The notes under the pieces are model-generated. The model made no database searches, had not been told where the DNA came from, and saw nothing but the letters and a program-made list of their open reading frames with translations. From Pseudomonadales bacterium (GTDB lineage Bacteria; Pseudomonadota; Gammaproteobacteria; Pseudomonadales; Ketobacteraceae), in assembly GCA_002708905.1 (NCBI GenBank), contig PAPM01000045.1, positions 1 through 60,778 of the forward strand: DNA of 60,778 bases, read 5' to 3'. Numbering within the stretch: position 1 is the stretch's first letter; every line of letters begins with the position of its first letter. The position numbers and the translations under genes were made by a program. Positions 15,867 to 26,222 of the stretch are shown here, in pieces.

Positions 15867-15895
15867 ATACGGATTTTCTTGTGTATCCGTATAAT
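15867..15895 (+). promoter_or_regulatory. murJ promoter -10 overlapped by an 8-bp palindrome
   Basis: TATAAT lies at 15890-15895, 29 bp before the murJ start. ATACGGAT (15867-15874) and ATCCGTAT (15885-15892) are perfect inverted copies whose right arm overlaps the -10. No good -35 is present at the right spacing, so an activator or repressor site is plausible. Confidence 0.5.
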
Positions 15896-15923
15896 GGCCG
15901 CCTTGATTGGAGAACGCGCATTA

Positions 15924-17492
15924 ATGAAAGACGAAAAATCAGGCAATAAGCAGGGTGGTTTGCTGCGGTCCACGGGGGTGGTGAGCCTTTTTACCATGCT
16001 GTCCCGGGTGCTGGGCTTGGTGCGGGATGTGGTGGTGGCCCATGTGTTCGGGGCGGGCGGTGGCGCTGATGCGTTCTTTGTGGCCTTCAAAATTCCCAAT
16101 TTTTTCAGACGCTTGTTCGCAGAGGGTGCGTTTTCCCAGGCATTCGTGCCGGTGCTGTCAGAGTACCGGGCCCAGCGGGAGCATGCGGAAGTGCGCCTGT
16201 TGGTCAGCTACACCCTGGGGTCGCTTGGGGGTGTCCTGATGGTGGTGACCCTGCTCTGCGTGACCTTTGCCCCGGCGGTGACCTTTCTGTTCGCGCCCGG
16301 TTTCCATGATATGCCGGAGAAGTTCGGGCTGGCCTCGGACATGCTGCGGCTCACCTTTCCCTATTTGCTGCTGATTTCCCTCACCGCCATGCTGGGCAGT
16401 GTGTTGAACAGCTATGGCAAGTTCGCCATGCCGGCATTTACCCCGGTGCTGTTGAATATCTGCCTGATTTCCTCGGCGCTGGTGGTGGCGCCCATGATGG
16501 AAATTCCGGTGATGGCGCTGGCCTGGGGGGTGTTGGCCGCCGGTGTGGTCCAGCTGGTATTCCAGTTTCCCTTCATCAAACAGATCGATTTGCTGACGCC
16601 GCCGCGTTGGGGTTGGAAAGACCCGGGTGTCAAACGCATTCTCAAGCTGATGCTGCCGGCCATGTTCGGTGTGTCGGTGGCGCAGATTAACCTGTTGCTT
16701 GATACAGTGCTGGCGTCCTTCCTGGTGGATGGCAGTGTGTCCTGGCTTTACTATTCCGACCGCCTGATGGAATTGCCCCTGGGGGTGTTTGGTATTGCCA
16801 TTGCAACCGTGATTTTGCCCAGTTTGTCCCGCAAGCACGCCAGCCAATCGGCGGAAGCCTTTTCCCAGACCCTGGATTGGGCGGTGCGCATGGTATTGCT
16901 GATAGGTGTACCGGCGGCACTGGCCTTGGTGGTGCTGGCGTCGCCTTTGTTGGTCACACTGTTCCAGTATGGTGAGTTCAGCCCCAAAGATGTAGAGCGG
17001 GCCAGCCTGAGTCTGCAGGCGTACGGTGGTGGACTGGTGGGCTTTATGCTGGTGAAGGTGCTGGCGCCGGGCTACTTCGCCCGCCAGGACACCAAGACCC
17101 CGGTTAAAGTGGGTATTAAGGCCATGGTGACCAACATGGTGTTCAATCTGGCCTTAATCGTCCCGTTAGCCCATGTGGGTCTGGCGTTGGCCACCACGTT
17201 GTCGGCGGCGGTGAATGCAGGTCTGCTCTGGATGGGATTGCGGCGGGAAGGGGTGTATCGCGCTCAGGCTGGATGGTGGTTGTTCCTGCTTCGGCTTGGT
17301 GCTGCATCAGTGCTGATGGTCGGCGTGATTATAGTGTTGAATAAGGATCTGGAGCAGTGGCTGGCCTGGGGCTGGCAGCAACGCTGTGCCCATCTGGCGC
17401 TGTTGGTGGTAGCCGGCGTGGCTGCCTATTTCGGTGCCTTACTGGCTTCGGGCATGCGGTTACGGGATCTGGTGTCGCGCCATGGCGAATAG
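15924..17492 (+). CDS. murJ: Lipid II flippase MurJ
   Basis: A 522-aa inner-membrane protein of the MOP superfamily that moves lipid II across the membrane for peptidoglycan synthesis. It has the N-terminal GLLRSTGVVSLFTMLSRVLGLVRD motif, PNFFRRLFAEGAFSQAF, and about 14 hydrophobic segments to the end. Start ATG 15924 (MKDEKSG) is chosen over the upstream in-frame 15879 because GGAGA lies before it and 522 aa is close to the usual ~511. It is followed by ribF, the standard neighbour in this class. Confidence 0.95.
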   Translation: MKDEKSGNKQGGLLRSTGVVSLFTMLSRVLGLVRDVVVAHVFGAGGGADAFFVAFKIPNFFRRLFAEGAFSQAFVPVLSEYRAQREHAEVRLLVSYTLGSLGGVLMVVTLLCVTFAPAVTFLFAPGFHDMPEKFGLASDMLRLTFPYLLLISLTAMLGSVLNSYGKFAMPAFTPVLLNICLISSALVVAPMMEIPVMALAWGVLAAGVVQLVFQFPFIKQIDLLTPPRWGWKDPGVKRILKLMLPAMFGVSVAQINLLLDTVLASFLVDGSVSWLYYSDRLMELPLGVFGIAIATVILPSLSRKHASQSAEAFSQTLDWAVRMVLLIGVPAALALVVLASPLLVTLFQYGEFSPKDVERASLSLQAYGGGLVGFMLVKVLAPGYFARQDTKTPVKVGIKAMVTNMVFNLALIVPLAHVGLALATTLSAAVNAGLLWMGLRREGVYRAQAGWWLFLLRLGAASVLMVGVIIVLNKDLEQWLAWGWQQRCAHLALLVVAGVAAYFGALLASGMRLRDLVSRHGE

Positions 17493-17565
17493 GGGCTGGG
17501 GATTAACTTATATCCCGCGCCCAAGTCCGTTATAATGCTCGCCTTTTTGGCATGATGGCAGAACT

Positions 17566-18507
17566 ATGGAGCTGATTCGCGGCGTTCACAATTTACGGGA
17601 CCGACACCGGGGCTGTGTGGCTACCATTGGCAACTTCGACGGCATTCATCTTGGTCATCGTGCCATCATCCGTCAGGTCACGGCGAAAGCCAAAGCATTG
17701 GGCCTGCCTTCCGCCGTCATGGTGTTTGAGCCTCAGCCGCGGGAATTTTTTGCTCCGGATGAAGCGCCGGCCCGGCTGATGACCTTTCGGGAAAAGGTAG
17801 AGATCCTTACCGAACTGGGCATAGACCGGGTGTTGTGCGTCAAGTTTGACCGCCGTTTCTGCAGTCAGTCGGCGCGGGAATTCTGCGAGAACATCCTGAT
17901 TCAGGGCATGGGCATTCGCCACCTGGTGGTGGGGGACGATTTTCGCTTCGGCAATGACCGGGCCGGGGACTTCCGCTTCCTGCAGGCCATGGGTGAGGAA
18001 AACGGTTACACCGTGGAAAACACCCACACCTTTGAATGGCACGGGGAACGGGTCAGCAGCACGCGGGTCAGAGAATGTCTGGAGCACAGCGATTTCGATT
18101 CGGCTTCGGTGATGCTGTGTCGGCCGTTTTTCATGTCCGGACGGGTGATCCATGGTCAGAAGCTGGGCCGCACTATTGGCGTTCCCACGGCGAACCTGTT
18201 GCCCAAGCGGGTACGTACTCCGGTAACCGGTGTCTTTGCGGTGGAAGTGCGGGGCCTGGATAAGATTGAGCAGGGCGTTGCCAACCTGGGTACCCGTCCC
18301 ACCTTGGGTGGTGAGCAGGTTCGGCTGGAAGTGCACCTGCTGAATTTCCAGGGTGACCTCTATGGCAAGCACCTGCGGGTGATGTTCCGACACAAGATTC
18401 GGGACGAGAAAAAATTTGATGGATTGGAGGCGTTAACCGACGCCATCCGCCAGGATATCGAAACAGCAAAGCAGTTTTTTGCAAAACCAAAAGCGAAGGG
18501 CAGTTAA
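17566..18507 (+). CDS. ribF: Bifunctional riboflavin kinase/FMN adenylyltransferase
   Basis: Makes FMN and then FAD from riboflavin. The N-terminal adenylyltransferase domain has [14 protein letters not shown] and [15 protein letters not shown] plus [10 protein letters not shown]; the C-terminal kinase domain has [14 protein letters not shown], with [10 protein letters not shown] and NLGTRPT. Its 313 aa is the expected length. TATAAT at 17531-17536 suggests a promoter of its own after murJ, though the -35 is weak. ileS starts 5 bases after the stop. Confidence 0.95.
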   Translation: MELIRGVHNLRDRHRGCVATIGNFDGIHLGHRAIIRQVTAKAKALGLPSAVMVFEPQPREFFAPDEAPARLMTFREKVEILTELGIDRVLCVKFDRRFCSQSAREFCENILIQGMGIRHLVVGDDFRFGNDRAGDFRFLQAMGEENGYTVENTHTFEWHGERVSSTRVRECLEHSDFDSASVMLCRPFFMSGRVIHGQKLGRTIGVPTANLLPKRVRTPVTGVFAVEVRGLDKIEQGVANLGTRPTLGGEQVRLEVHLLNFQGDLYGKHLRVMFRHKIRDEKKFDGLEALTDAIRQDIETAKQFFAKPKAKGS

Positions 18508-18512
18508 ACTCC

Positions 18513-21326
18513 ATGGCCGATTACAAAGCGACATTGAATCTACCGGATACCGCTTTCCCCATGCGCGGCAACCTGGCTCAGCGCGAGCCGGAATTGCTGG
18601 CGCGTTGGAAGCAAATGGATCTGTACAGAAAGGTACAGGAAACCACCGCCGGGCGGCCACAGTTTATTTTGCACGATGGCCCTCCCTATGCGAATGGCGA
18701 AATTCATATCGGCCATGCGGTGAATAAGATTCTGAAAGACACCATCATGCGCTCCAAGCGCCTGAGTGGTTTTGATGTGCCCTATGTGCCAGGTTGGGAC
18801 TGTCATGGTCTGCCTATCGAGCACAATGTGGAGAAGAAAATCGGCAAGGCCGGGGTGAAGGTGCCTTACTCCGAGTTTCGTGCCAAGTGCCGTCAGTACG
18901 CCATGCAGCAAGTGAACGGCCAGCGTGAGGATTTTATTCGCCTGGGTGTGTTGGGTGACTGGGAAAACCCCTACCTGACCATGGATTTCAAAACCGAGGC
19001 GGACATCATCCGTTCTTTGGGTCGCATCGCTGACAACGGCCACTTGGTAAAAGGCTTCAAGCCGGTTTACTGGAGTGTGGTGGGTGGCTCTGCTTTGGCG
19101 GAAGCGGAAGTGGAATATCAGGACAAGACCTCCACCCAGGTGGACGTGCGTTTTGCCCCCGTGGATACGGCTGGCTTTGTTGATAAGTTCGGTTTGGATG
19201 GTACTGATCTGCCGGTGTCTGTGGTGATCTGGACCACCACACCCTGGACCTTGCCTGCCAACCAGGCAGTGGCTTTGGCCAAGGATCTGGAATACAGCCT
19301 GGTAAAACTCGATGCCGGTAATGGTAGCGAGCTTGTCCTGCTGGCCAGTGACTTGGTGGAAACTGTGTGCAAGCGTTATGACGTGGAGTCCTATGAAGTG
19401 GTGGGTACCACCCTGGGCTCTTCTTTGGAAAACCTGCTGCTGAAACATCCCTTTATCACCGAGCGCGAAGTGCCAGTGGTGATGGGCGATCACGTTACCA
19501 CGGATGCGGGTACCGGCGCGGTGCATATTGCCCCCGACCATGGTCTGGACGACTTTAACGTTGGCCTGAAATACGGCATCAAAACCCTGAACTACGTGGG
19601 TGCGGATGGTACCTATGTGGAAGCAACACCGCTGGTTGCGGGTGAACATGTCTACAAGGTTGAGCCGAAAATCCTGGAACTGTTGCAGGAAAATAACGCC
19701 CTGCTGAAACAGGCGAAACTGACCCACAGTTACCCCCATTGCTGGCGTACCAAAACACCGCTGATCTTCCGCGCCACGCCGCAATGGTTCATCAGCATGA
19801 CCAAGAATGGTTTGCTGGATGCCTGTAAAAAAGCCGCCAATAAAGTGGAGTGGCTGCCGGAGTGGGGCAAGGCCCGCATCGACGGCATGCTGGATCAGAG
19901 CCCGGATTTGTGTATCTCCCGTCAGCGCACCTGGGGTGTGCCCATTGCGTTGTTTGTGCACAAGGAGACATCCGAGCTGCATCCCAATACTTCTGAGCTG
20001 ATCGAAGCGGTCGCGAAAAAAGTGGAAGAGAAGGGGATGGATGCTTGGTTCGATCTGGAACCTGCTGAACTGCTGGGTGATGACGCTGCCAGTTACGACA
20101 AGGTTACTGATACTTTAGATGTATGGTTCGATTCCGGTGTGACGCACTTTTCGGTGTTGGAACAGCGTGAAGATTTGCGCGTGCCTGCAGATCTGTATCT
20201 GGAAGGTTCCGATCAGCATCGTGGCTGGTTCCAGTCGTCGCTGAAAACCAGTCTGGCGATCCGTGGTGAAGCACCTTACAAAACCGTATTGACCCATGGC
20301 TTTACCGTGGACTCCAACGGTAAGAAGATGTCCAAATCGTTGGGCAATGTGGTGTCCCCGCAGAAAGTCATGAAGTCCCTGGGGGCTGATATCATCCGCC
20401 TGTGGGTAGCCGCTACCGATTACCGCGGTGAGATGACCGTATCCGATGAAATCCTCAAGCGAACCGCGGACTCCTATCGCCGTATCCGTAACACCGCCCG
20501 TTTCCTGTTATCCAACCTCAATGGCTTCGATCCCAAAGTGCACGCAGTTGCGCCGGAAGAGATGCTGGCTCTGGACAAGTACGCGGTGCATCGTGCGGCC
20601 AAATTGCAGCAGGAAATCAAAGAGTGTTACGACGAGTACCTGTTCCATTCCATCTATCAGAAACTGCATAACTACTGTGTGGTGGATCTGGGCGCGTTCT
20701 ATCTGGATGTGATCAAGGACCGCCAGTACACCTGTCAGCAGGACAGTGTGGCCAGGCGCTCTGCACAAACCGCCTTGTATCATATTGCCGAAGCATTGGT
20801 GCGCTGGATTGCCCCTATCCTGAGTTTCACCGCCGATGAGCTCTGGGAGTTTATGCCGGGGCAGCGCAGTGAGTCCGTGCATCTGGAAACCTGGTACGAC
20901 GGCTTGTTCGAACTGCCAATGGGCGAGGCCATGAACGGTGATTTCTGGCAGACCATCCAGGGAGTGAAAGTGGCGGTCAACAAACAGCTGGAAGATGCAC
21001 GCAAGAATGGCTTGGTAGGCGGCAGCCTGGAAGCGGAAGTGGATATCTATTGCAGCACGGACCTGAAGGAAGATCTGGACCGTTTGGGAGATGAGCTGCG
21101 TTTTGCCATGATTACCAGTGCTGTGCGGGTGCATCAATGGAATCAGGGTGGCGACATCACGGAAGTAGATGGCCTGCGGGTGGAAGTGAAGAAGAGCGTG
21201 CACCAGAAATGTGTGCGCTGCTGGCACCTGCGGGAAGACGTGGGCGCTAACTCGGAGCATCCGGAATTGTGTCTGCGCTGCGTGGATAACGTGGAAGGCG
21301 GCGGTGAACCCCGCAGCTTTTGTTAA
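18513..21326 (+). CDS. ileS: Isoleucyl-tRNA synthetase
   Basis: A 937-aa class I synthetase charging tRNA-Ile. The HIGH motif is H65-I-G-H68 in [12 protein letters not shown], and KMSKS is at 605-609. The editing domain contains [14 protein letters not shown]. The C-terminus carries a zinc site, CVRCWHLR with CLRC about 20 residues later. It sits in the ribF-ileS-lspA-fkpB-ispH run that is conserved in many gammaproteobacteria. Confidence 0.97.
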   Translation: MADYKATLNLPDTAFPMRGNLAQREPELLARWKQMDLYRKVQETTAGRPQFILHDGPPYANGEIHIGHAVNKILKDTIMRSKRLSGFDVPYVPGWDCHGLPIEHNVEKKIGKAGVKVPYSEFRAKCRQYAMQQVNGQREDFIRLGVLGDWENPYLTMDFKTEADIIRSLGRIADNGHLVKGFKPVYWSVVGGSALAEAEVEYQDKTSTQVDVRFAPVDTAGFVDKFGLDGTDLPVSVVIWTTTPWTLPANQAVALAKDLEYSLVKLDAGNGSELVLLASDLVETVCKRYDVESYEVVGTTLGSSLENLLLKHPFITEREVPVVMGDHVTTDAGTGAVHIAPDHGLDDFNVGLKYGIKTLNYVGADGTYVEATPLVAGEHVYKVEPKILELLQENNALLKQAKLTHSYPHCWRTKTPLIFRATPQWFISMTKNGLLDACKKAANKVEWLPEWGKARIDGMLDQSPDLCISRQRTWGVPIALFVHKETSELHPNTSELIEAVAKKVEEKGMDAWFDLEPAELLGDDAASYDKVTDTLDVWFDSGVTHFSVLEQREDLRVPADLYLEGSDQHRGWFQSSLKTSLAIRGEAPYKTVLTHGFTVDSNGKKMSKSLGNVVSPQKVMKSLGADIIRLWVAATDYRGEMTVSDEILKRTADSYRRIRNTARFLLSNLNGFDPKVHAVAPEEMLALDKYAVHRAAKLQQEIKECYDEYLFHSIYQKLHNYCVVDLGAFYLDVIKDRQYTCQQDSVARRSAQTALYHIAEALVRWIAPILSFTADELWEFMPGQRSESVHLETWYDGLFELPMGEAMNGDFWQTIQGVKVAVNKQLEDARKNGLVGGSLEAEVDIYCSTDLKEDLDRLGDELRFAMITSAVRVHQWNQGGDITEVDGLRVEVKKSVHQKCVRCWHLREDVGANSEHPELCLRCVDNVEGGGEPRSFC

Positions 21327-21344
21327 AGGCAGTGTTAAAAGGCA

Positions 21345-21869
21345 TTGGTGAACGTGAACGGCATGACAGAAGCAATTAATGAAAAAACCGACCAGGCCGT
21401 AGGTATGCTGAAATGGTTATGGCTGACGGCGGTGGTGGTTATCATCGATCAGATCACCAAGCTGGCGGTAGATGGCAGTTTTGAAAAATATGAACGCCTG
21501 GAAATCCTGCCGTTCTTCAATCTGACGCTGGCCTATAACGAAGGCGCAGCCTTCAGCTTTCTGGCTGGTGCCGGTGGCTGGCAGCGTTGGTTTTTTACCG
21601 CCATTGCGGTAGCAGTCAGCATTATGCTGACGCTGTGGTTACGCAAGATGCCGAAAACGGATTGGTGGTCGGCCATGTCGGTTTCCCTGATCCTGGGTGG
21701 GGCGTTGGGTAACCTGTATGATCGGGTGGTGTATGGGCATGTGGTGGACTTTCTGGATTTCCACTGGCAGGGCTATCATTTTCCCGCATTCAATATTGCA
21801 GACAGCGGCATTACCGTGGGCGCGGCCATGATGATTCTTGATATGTTGCGTAATCCGGGTAAGCATTGA
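21345..21869 (+). CDS. lspA: Prolipoprotein signal peptidase II
   Basis: A 174-aa membrane aspartyl protease that cleaves signal peptides of lipoproteins such as BamD. Four hydrophobic segments are visible. Signature motifs are YNEGAAFSFLAG, GGALGNLYDR (first catalytic Asp) and VVDFLDF followed by FNIADSGI (second). Start is GTG 21345; ATG 21363 would also give a plausible protein, shorter by six residues. The stop overlaps the fkpB start (TGATG). Confidence 0.95.
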   Translation: MVNVNGMTEAINEKTDQAVGMLKWLWLTAVVVIIDQITKLAVDGSFEKYERLEILPFFNLTLAYNEGAAFSFLAGAGGWQRWFFTAIAVAVSIMLTLWLRKMPKTDWWSAMSVSLILGGALGNLYDRVVYGHVVDFLDFHWQGYHFPAFNIADSGITVGAAMMILDMLRNPGKH

Positions 21870-22333
21870 TGAGTGAACAGCGAATAGGCCCCGGCAAGCG
21901 GGTAACCCTGCATTTTTCAGTGTTGTTGATGGACGGCTCCCTAGTGGACTCCACCAAGGAGAGGGCACCGGCCACCTTTAGCGTGGGTGATGGCAATTTA
22001 TTACCCGGCTTTGAACAAAGTATCTTTGGACTTAAGGCCGGCGATAAACGCTCCATTGTTTTGGATGCGGAAAACGCCTTCGGCCCCCATAATCCCGAAA
22101 ATGTGCAAACCATGCGTCGGGGTTTGTTCCAACGGGACATGAATCTGGAGCCCGGAGTGGTAGTGTCATTTGCAGACAAAAGCAAAGCGGAATTACCGGG
22201 GGTTATACAATCTGTCACGGATGATCAGGTGATCGTGGATTTCAATCATCCTCTGGCGGGCAAGGATCTCACTTTTCAGGTGGAGATCATTAATGTAGTG
22301 GATGCTGATTCCCAAGCAGTCACTTTGCAATAA
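21869..22333 (+). CDS. fkpB: FKBP-type peptidyl-prolyl cis-trans isomerase (SlpA-like)
   Basis: A 154-aa small FKBP with an inserted-flap domain. It has VTLHFSVLLMDGSLVDST at the start, GDGNLLPGFEQSIFGLKAGDK, and the insert DAENAFGPHNPE. It probably assists folding in the cytoplasm. ATG 21869 overlaps the lspA stop by one base. The lspA-fkpB-ispH order is conserved in Enterobacteria and Pseudomonas. Confidence 0.9.
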   Translation: MSEQRIGPGKRVTLHFSVLLMDGSLVDSTKERAPATFSVGDGNLLPGFEQSIFGLKAGDKRSIVLDAENAFGPHNPENVQTMRRGLFQRDMNLEPGVVVSFADKSKAELPGVIQSVTDDQVIVDFNHPLAGKDLTFQVEIINVVDADSQAVTLQ

Positions 22334-22360
22334 CTTACAACTCCAAGTACGAGGTTCAAC

Positions 22361-23293
22361 ATGGAAATCAAAATGGCAAACCCCCGAGGATTCTGCGCCG
22401 GTGTGGATCGCGCCATTGCCATCGTGAATCGTGCACTGGATGTGTTTGGTGCGCCTATTTATGTCCGTCATGAAGTGGTGCATAACAAGTTTGTGGTGGA
22501 CGGTCTGCGGGAACGGGGCGCGGTGTTTGTGGATGAGCTGCACGAAGTGCCGGATGATGCCATCGTGATTTTCAGCGCCCATGGCGTTTCCAAACAGGTG
22601 CAAAACGAAGCGGCCAGCCGTGGCTTGAAAGTGTTTGATGCCACCTGCCCTTTGGTGACCAAGGTGCATATGGAAGTGATGAAGTATTCCCGCGACGGTA
22701 TGGAATGTGTGCTTATCGGACACGAAGGTCATCCTGAAGTGGAAGGCACCATGGGGCAGTACGATGCATCCTTTGGCGGTGCCATTCATCTGGTGGAAAC
22801 CGTGGAGGACGTGGCCCGCCTGCAGGTACGCGATGAAAACAAGCTGGCTTATGTGACCCAAACCACGCTGTCTGTGGATGACACCTCTGCCATTATTGAT
22901 GCTTTACGGCAGCACTTCCCCGCCATTCAGGGGCCGCGCAAGGATGACATCTGTTACGCCACCCAGAACCGGCAGGATGCGGTCAAGACCCTGGCGCTGG
23001 AAACCGATGTCGTGTTTGTGGTTGGCTCCCCCAACAGCTCCAATTCCAATCGCCTGCGGGAGCTGGCAGAACGCTGTGGCGCCAGGGCCTTTCTGGTGGA
23101 TGCACCGGAGCAATTAGACAAATCCTGGCTGGATGGCGTCAGAACCATAGGTGTCACCGCCGGCGCCAGTGCCCCTGAGGAATTGGTGTCTCAGGTGGTC
23201 GATCAGTTGAAGGCCTGGGGCGGGGCCACACCGGATGAACTGGTGGGGCGGGAAGAGAACATCGTCTTCTCAATGCCTAAGGAACTTCGTTAA
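22361..23293 (+). CDS. ispH: 4-hydroxy-3-methylbut-2-enyl diphosphate reductase
   Basis: The last enzyme of the MEP isoprenoid pathway, an iron-sulfur protein. The three cluster cysteines lie in [21 protein letters not shown] and [11 protein letters not shown]; the substrate loop [13 protein letters not shown] is present. It is 310 aa, standard length. It shares a pathway with ispB, which uses its product. No terminator is obvious in the 221-bp gap that follows. Confidence 0.96.
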   Translation: MEIKMANPRGFCAGVDRAIAIVNRALDVFGAPIYVRHEVVHNKFVVDGLRERGAVFVDELHEVPDDAIVIFSAHGVSKQVQNEAASRGLKVFDATCPLVTKVHMEVMKYSRDGMECVLIGHEGHPEVEGTMGQYDASFGGAIHLVETVEDVARLQVRDENKLAYVTQTTLSVDDTSAIIDALRQHFPAIQGPRKDDICYATQNRQDAVKTLALETDVVFVVGSPNSSNSNRLRELAERCGARAFLVDAPEQLDKSWLDGVRTIGVTAGASAPEELVSQVVDQLKAWGGATPDELVGREENIVFSMPKELR

Positions 23294-23514
23294 TCCCGAC
23301 TCTAAGTTATTGTAATAAAAAACACTTTTCCCTCGCTTATTTGGTTATTAGTTGATTTGAACTGTTGCGTATATAAAACGGGCATCAGTTCACAATTTGA
23401 CCGTTTGTTAACCCATTGATCCCCAAAAGCTACCGATAGTCGCCACCTCCCGGCAGGTTCCCGCACGCCTCCTATGCTTAGATTGATTAAAAACCATTCA
23501 AGTGGAAGTGCGAA

Positions 23515-24060
23515 ATGCGTCAGCAAGGTTTCACAATAATTGAACTCATGATCACGGTTGCCCTGATCGCGATTATTGCCGCGATTGGCATTCCTTCCTT
23601 CCAGAAGGTGGTGGCAAGTAACCGTGTTATCTCATCCATCAATGAATTGCATGCCGGTTTGCGTTTGGCGCGGTTGGAAGCAGTAAAGCGTAATGATTCA
23701 GTGGTTTTTTGCGCGACCGCTGATTCCGCCAGCTGCAACGGAGCCTGGGGTGATGGCTGGTTGATCTTTCACGACGCGGATGGCGACGGCGCAGTGGATG
23801 CTGATGAATTAATTCGTGTGGGCGATGGCGTGCAAAGCGGTTACAGCCTCACCTTCAGTGGCGGTGGTTCCAGCATTACATTCGTTGCCAGGGGGATGAC
23901 CAGCGGAGCGAGCGGTACCTTCAAGTTGTGCGACTCAGAAGCTGACGCCGGTTTGGCGCGGGGCATCATTTTACTTTCAACCGGAGCTACCAGACGGTCT
24001 CTGGATACAGATAGTTCAGGTATTCATGAAGATAACGGAGGCACTGATTTCTCATGTTAA
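23515..24060 (+). CDS. fimT: GspH/FimT-type minor pseudopilin, cluster A
   Basis: A 181-aa type IV pilus minor pilin. The class III leader is MRQQG, cleaved before FTIIELMITVALIAIIAAIGIP, with E5 present. The C-terminal domain has two cysteine pairs (CATADSASC and CDSEAD...FSC). Members of this family (FimT/FimU) prime pilus assembly. It opens the first minor-pilin cluster; the 221-bp upstream region should contain its promoter, but I could not find a confident sigma-54 or sigma-70 site. Confidence 0.85.
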   Translation: MRQQGFTIIELMITVALIAIIAAIGIPSFQKVVASNRVISSINELHAGLRLARLEAVKRNDSVVFCATADSASCNGAWGDGWLIFHDADGDGAVDADELIRVGDGVQSGYSLTFSGGGSSITFVARGMTSGASGTFKLCDSEADAGLARGIILLSTGATRRSLDTDSSGIHEDNGGTDFSC

Positions 24061-24551
24061 TGAATAATCAGATTTCAAATCGACAGACAGGTGTTGGGCT
24101 TATCGAAGTTTTGGTGGCTGTGCTGGTGCTGACCATCGGTATTCTGGGTATGGTCGCGCTGCAGACGAAGGCGTTGCAGTTCAATCAGGAGTCTGTGTAT
24201 ACCTCCCAGGCCCTGATGATGGCTTATGAAATGACGGACCGCATGCGAGCCAATAAAGGCAGTCAACTCGACTACTTGGTCGACTATGGCTCGAATGTCA
24301 TTGCAAACGCTGATTGCGAGAGTTCGGATTGTTCACCCTCGCAAATGGCAAAGTTTGATGCGGCAGCCTGGAAAAGTGCAATAGAAGTTAATCTGCCATC
24401 GGGAGATGGACAAATTGCCGTAGATAATTCCGGTACCCGGCCTTTCTACACTATTTCTGTGCGCTTTAGCGATCAGAGGCTGGATAGCGCGCTGGAAGGT
24501 GGAACAGCTGGCGCCAGTCTGCGTGAAGTAAGCGTGAGGACTGAAATATGA
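24054..24551 (+). CDS. pilV: Type IV pilus minor pilin PilV, cluster A
   Basis: A 165-aa PilV-family protein. The leader ends in G before VGLIEVLVAVLVLTIGILGMVALQ, the usual PilV membrane helix, with E5 present. A cysteine pair (CESSDC) follows. It overlaps fimT by 7 bases; GGAGG 12 bases upstream favours ATG 24054 over 24060. It is coupled to pilW by ATGA. Confidence 0.85.
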   Translation: MLMNNQISNRQTGVGLIEVLVAVLVLTIGILGMVALQTKALQFNQESVYTSQALMMAYEMTDRMRANKGSQLDYLVDYGSNVIANADCESSDCSPSQMAKFDAAAWKSAIEVNLPSGDGQIAVDNSGTRPFYTISVRFSDQRLDSALEGGTAGASLREVSVRTEI

Positions 24552-25630
24552 GTTTGCGGCAAAGCTATTTGAAGAATTCTTCACAGCGGGGATTCAGCAT
24601 TGTTGAGCTGATGATTGCTATGGTGCTGGGCCTGGTGTTGATGGGTGGTGTGATTCAAGCGTTTATTTCTACAAAACAAACCTACAACCTAAATGAAGAA
24701 ATGGCCTGGATACAAGAAAACGCTCGTTTCTCAGTGGGTTTCATGGCAGAAGACTTGAGGATGGCTGGATATTATGGATGCGCATCCAGAGCCTCTAGCA
24801 TCGCTAACGTCTTGAAAGATCCGGATACAAGCTGGGTGACTGATTTTGGTAAAGGCATTCATGGCTATGACGGTGATTCGACATCGTTTCCGAACACTGT
24901 ATTTCCCCGGCCTGTAACGGCCAGCTTGCCTAATTCGTTGCCGAAAACAGATGTGTTTACCATCCATAAAGCGGACTTGGATAATGCCTTTCAGGTGGTA
25001 AGTCACAATGCGAATTCATCGGTTATTGGTTTGCAGTCTCCCCATAACTTTCCAGATGGCACGATTCTGATTGTGAGTGATTGTCACCATTCTGCGGTGT
25101 TCCAATCAACCGCACCTCAACAGAACAAGGTTAATCATAACCCTGGTAACTCTGTATCACCGGGGAATTGTACCAAAGGCTTGGGATTACCAGTGGTGTG
25201 CTCCGCCAATGGTACCGGTTATACCTACAAAGAAGATGCGTTTGTCATGCGAGCTATAGGACACGCCTATTATATAGATACGGCATCCAATGGTGTTCCA
25301 TCGTTATTTCGAGAAAGTCTTGATACCGGAGGCTCCACAACCACCGCTGAAGAAATGGTGCAGGGCGTGGAGAACATGCAGATCCAGTATGGATTGGACA
25401 AAGATGGAGATTCCATTCCCGATCGCTATGTCGATGCAAGCGACGTAGGGGACGACGATTGGGAAACCAATGTAGTGAGCGCCAGAATAACCCTGCTGTT
25501 ACGATCCCTCACCGAGCTTGCCAGTACGCCCCAAGCATTTAGTTACCTGGGAACAAGTTACACACCCACGGATAATTATGTGCGCAGGGTTTATTCCACC
25601 ACTGTGAAGCTCAGGAATCGAGGAGTGTGA
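24548..25630 (+). CDS. pilW: Type IV pilus minor pilin PilW, cluster A
   Basis: A 360-aa PilW-family protein with the leader SSQRG cleaved before FSIVELMIAMVLGLVLMGGV. The large C-terminal domain includes CTKGLG... and an acidic loop DKDGDSIPDRY that resembles a calcium-binding motif. Its family forms part of the PilVWX-FimU-PilE-PilY1 priming complex at the pilus tip. It overlaps pilV by 4 bases. Confidence 0.85.
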   Translation: MSLRQSYLKNSSQRGFSIVELMIAMVLGLVLMGGVIQAFISTKQTYNLNEEMAWIQENARFSVGFMAEDLRMAGYYGCASRASSIANVLKDPDTSWVTDFGKGIHGYDGDSTSFPNTVFPRPVTASLPNSLPKTDVFTIHKADLDNAFQVVSHNANSSVIGLQSPHNFPDGTILIVSDCHHSAVFQSTAPQQNKVNHNPGNSVSPGNCTKGLGLPVVCSANGTGYTYKEDAFVMRAIGHAYYIDTASNGVPSLFRESLDTGGSTTTAEEMVQGVENMQIQYGLDKDGDSIPDRYVDASDVGDDDWETNVVSARITLLLRSLTELASTPQAFSYLGTSYTPTDNYVRRVYSTTVKLRNRGV

Positions 25631-25632
25631 TT

Positions 25633-26208
25633 ATGAAACGTCAAAATGGGAGCGTTTTGCTAATCAGTCTGGTGATGTTGTTGATTCTTACATTGGTGGG
25701 TATTGCCTCAATCAGTGGTGTATCGATGACAGAGAAAATGACCAACAGTCAGCGCGATTACGATATTGCTTTTGAAATGGCAGAAGCCGCGCTGGTGCAG
25801 GGTGAAAAGTGGCTGGATGATTATGACGGTGGTTGGAGTCATTCGCACATCGGCTGCTCTTCAGGCACGACATGCTGGACACAAAACTGCACCGGTGGTT
25901 TGTGCTTCCGTGGCAGCTATCCTTCCGCATCCAACTCGATTTGTGAAGTGGATTCTTCAGGAACACCAGTTTGGCAGGACGAGGCTATCTGGAACGCGGG
26001 TGCGGCCACCTATTCGGTTTCAATCCCGGCCGTAGAGCCGCCTAAATATCTGATCGAGTTTCTGTGCTACACGCCCAGAGACCCCACTAGTTTTACAGAA
26101 CCGCCGAACTATACCAGTTGGGTCCGTATCTATCGGGTTACCGCCTTGGCGTATGGAACCCATCCTGAAACACGCGTTATGTTGCAGTCAACCTATAGAA
26201 TTGACTGA
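25633..26208 (+). CDS. pilX: Type IV pilus assembly protein PilX, cluster A
   Basis: A 191-aa PilX. The N-terminus KRQNGSVLLISLVMLLILTLVGIASI is the PilX helix, which lacks the E5 of other pilins; MTNSQRDYDIAFEMAEAAL follows as in the family. Several cysteines are in the C-terminal domain. ATG 25633 is preferred to GTG 25627 because GAGGA lies 8 bases before it. Confidence 0.85.
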   Translation: MKRQNGSVLLISLVMLLILTLVGIASISGVSMTEKMTNSQRDYDIAFEMAEAALVQGEKWLDDYDGGWSHSHIGCSSGTTCWTQNCTGGLCFRGSYPSASNSICEVDSSGTPVWQDEAIWNAGAATYSVSIPAVEPPKYLIEFLCYTPRDPTSFTEPPNYTSWVRIYRVTALAYGTHPETRVMLQSTYRID

Positions 26209-26222
26209 GCCCGGAGGTTGTT

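Noticed and set aside
18540-19982. Long minus-strand frame inside ileS
   Set aside because: It is an antisense shadow of a highly conserved synthetase with no protein-like composition (His/Gln-rich).
23403-23416. GTTAACCC upstream of fimT as another arm-type site
   Set aside because: A single copy far from the element and without a 12-bp partner is expected by chance.
23450-23475. Sigma-54 promoter before the first pilin cluster
   Set aside because: GG and GC are present (CCGGCAGGTTCCCGC) but separated by 9 rather than 10 bases and the flanking consensus is poor, so I do not call it although PilR lies nearby.
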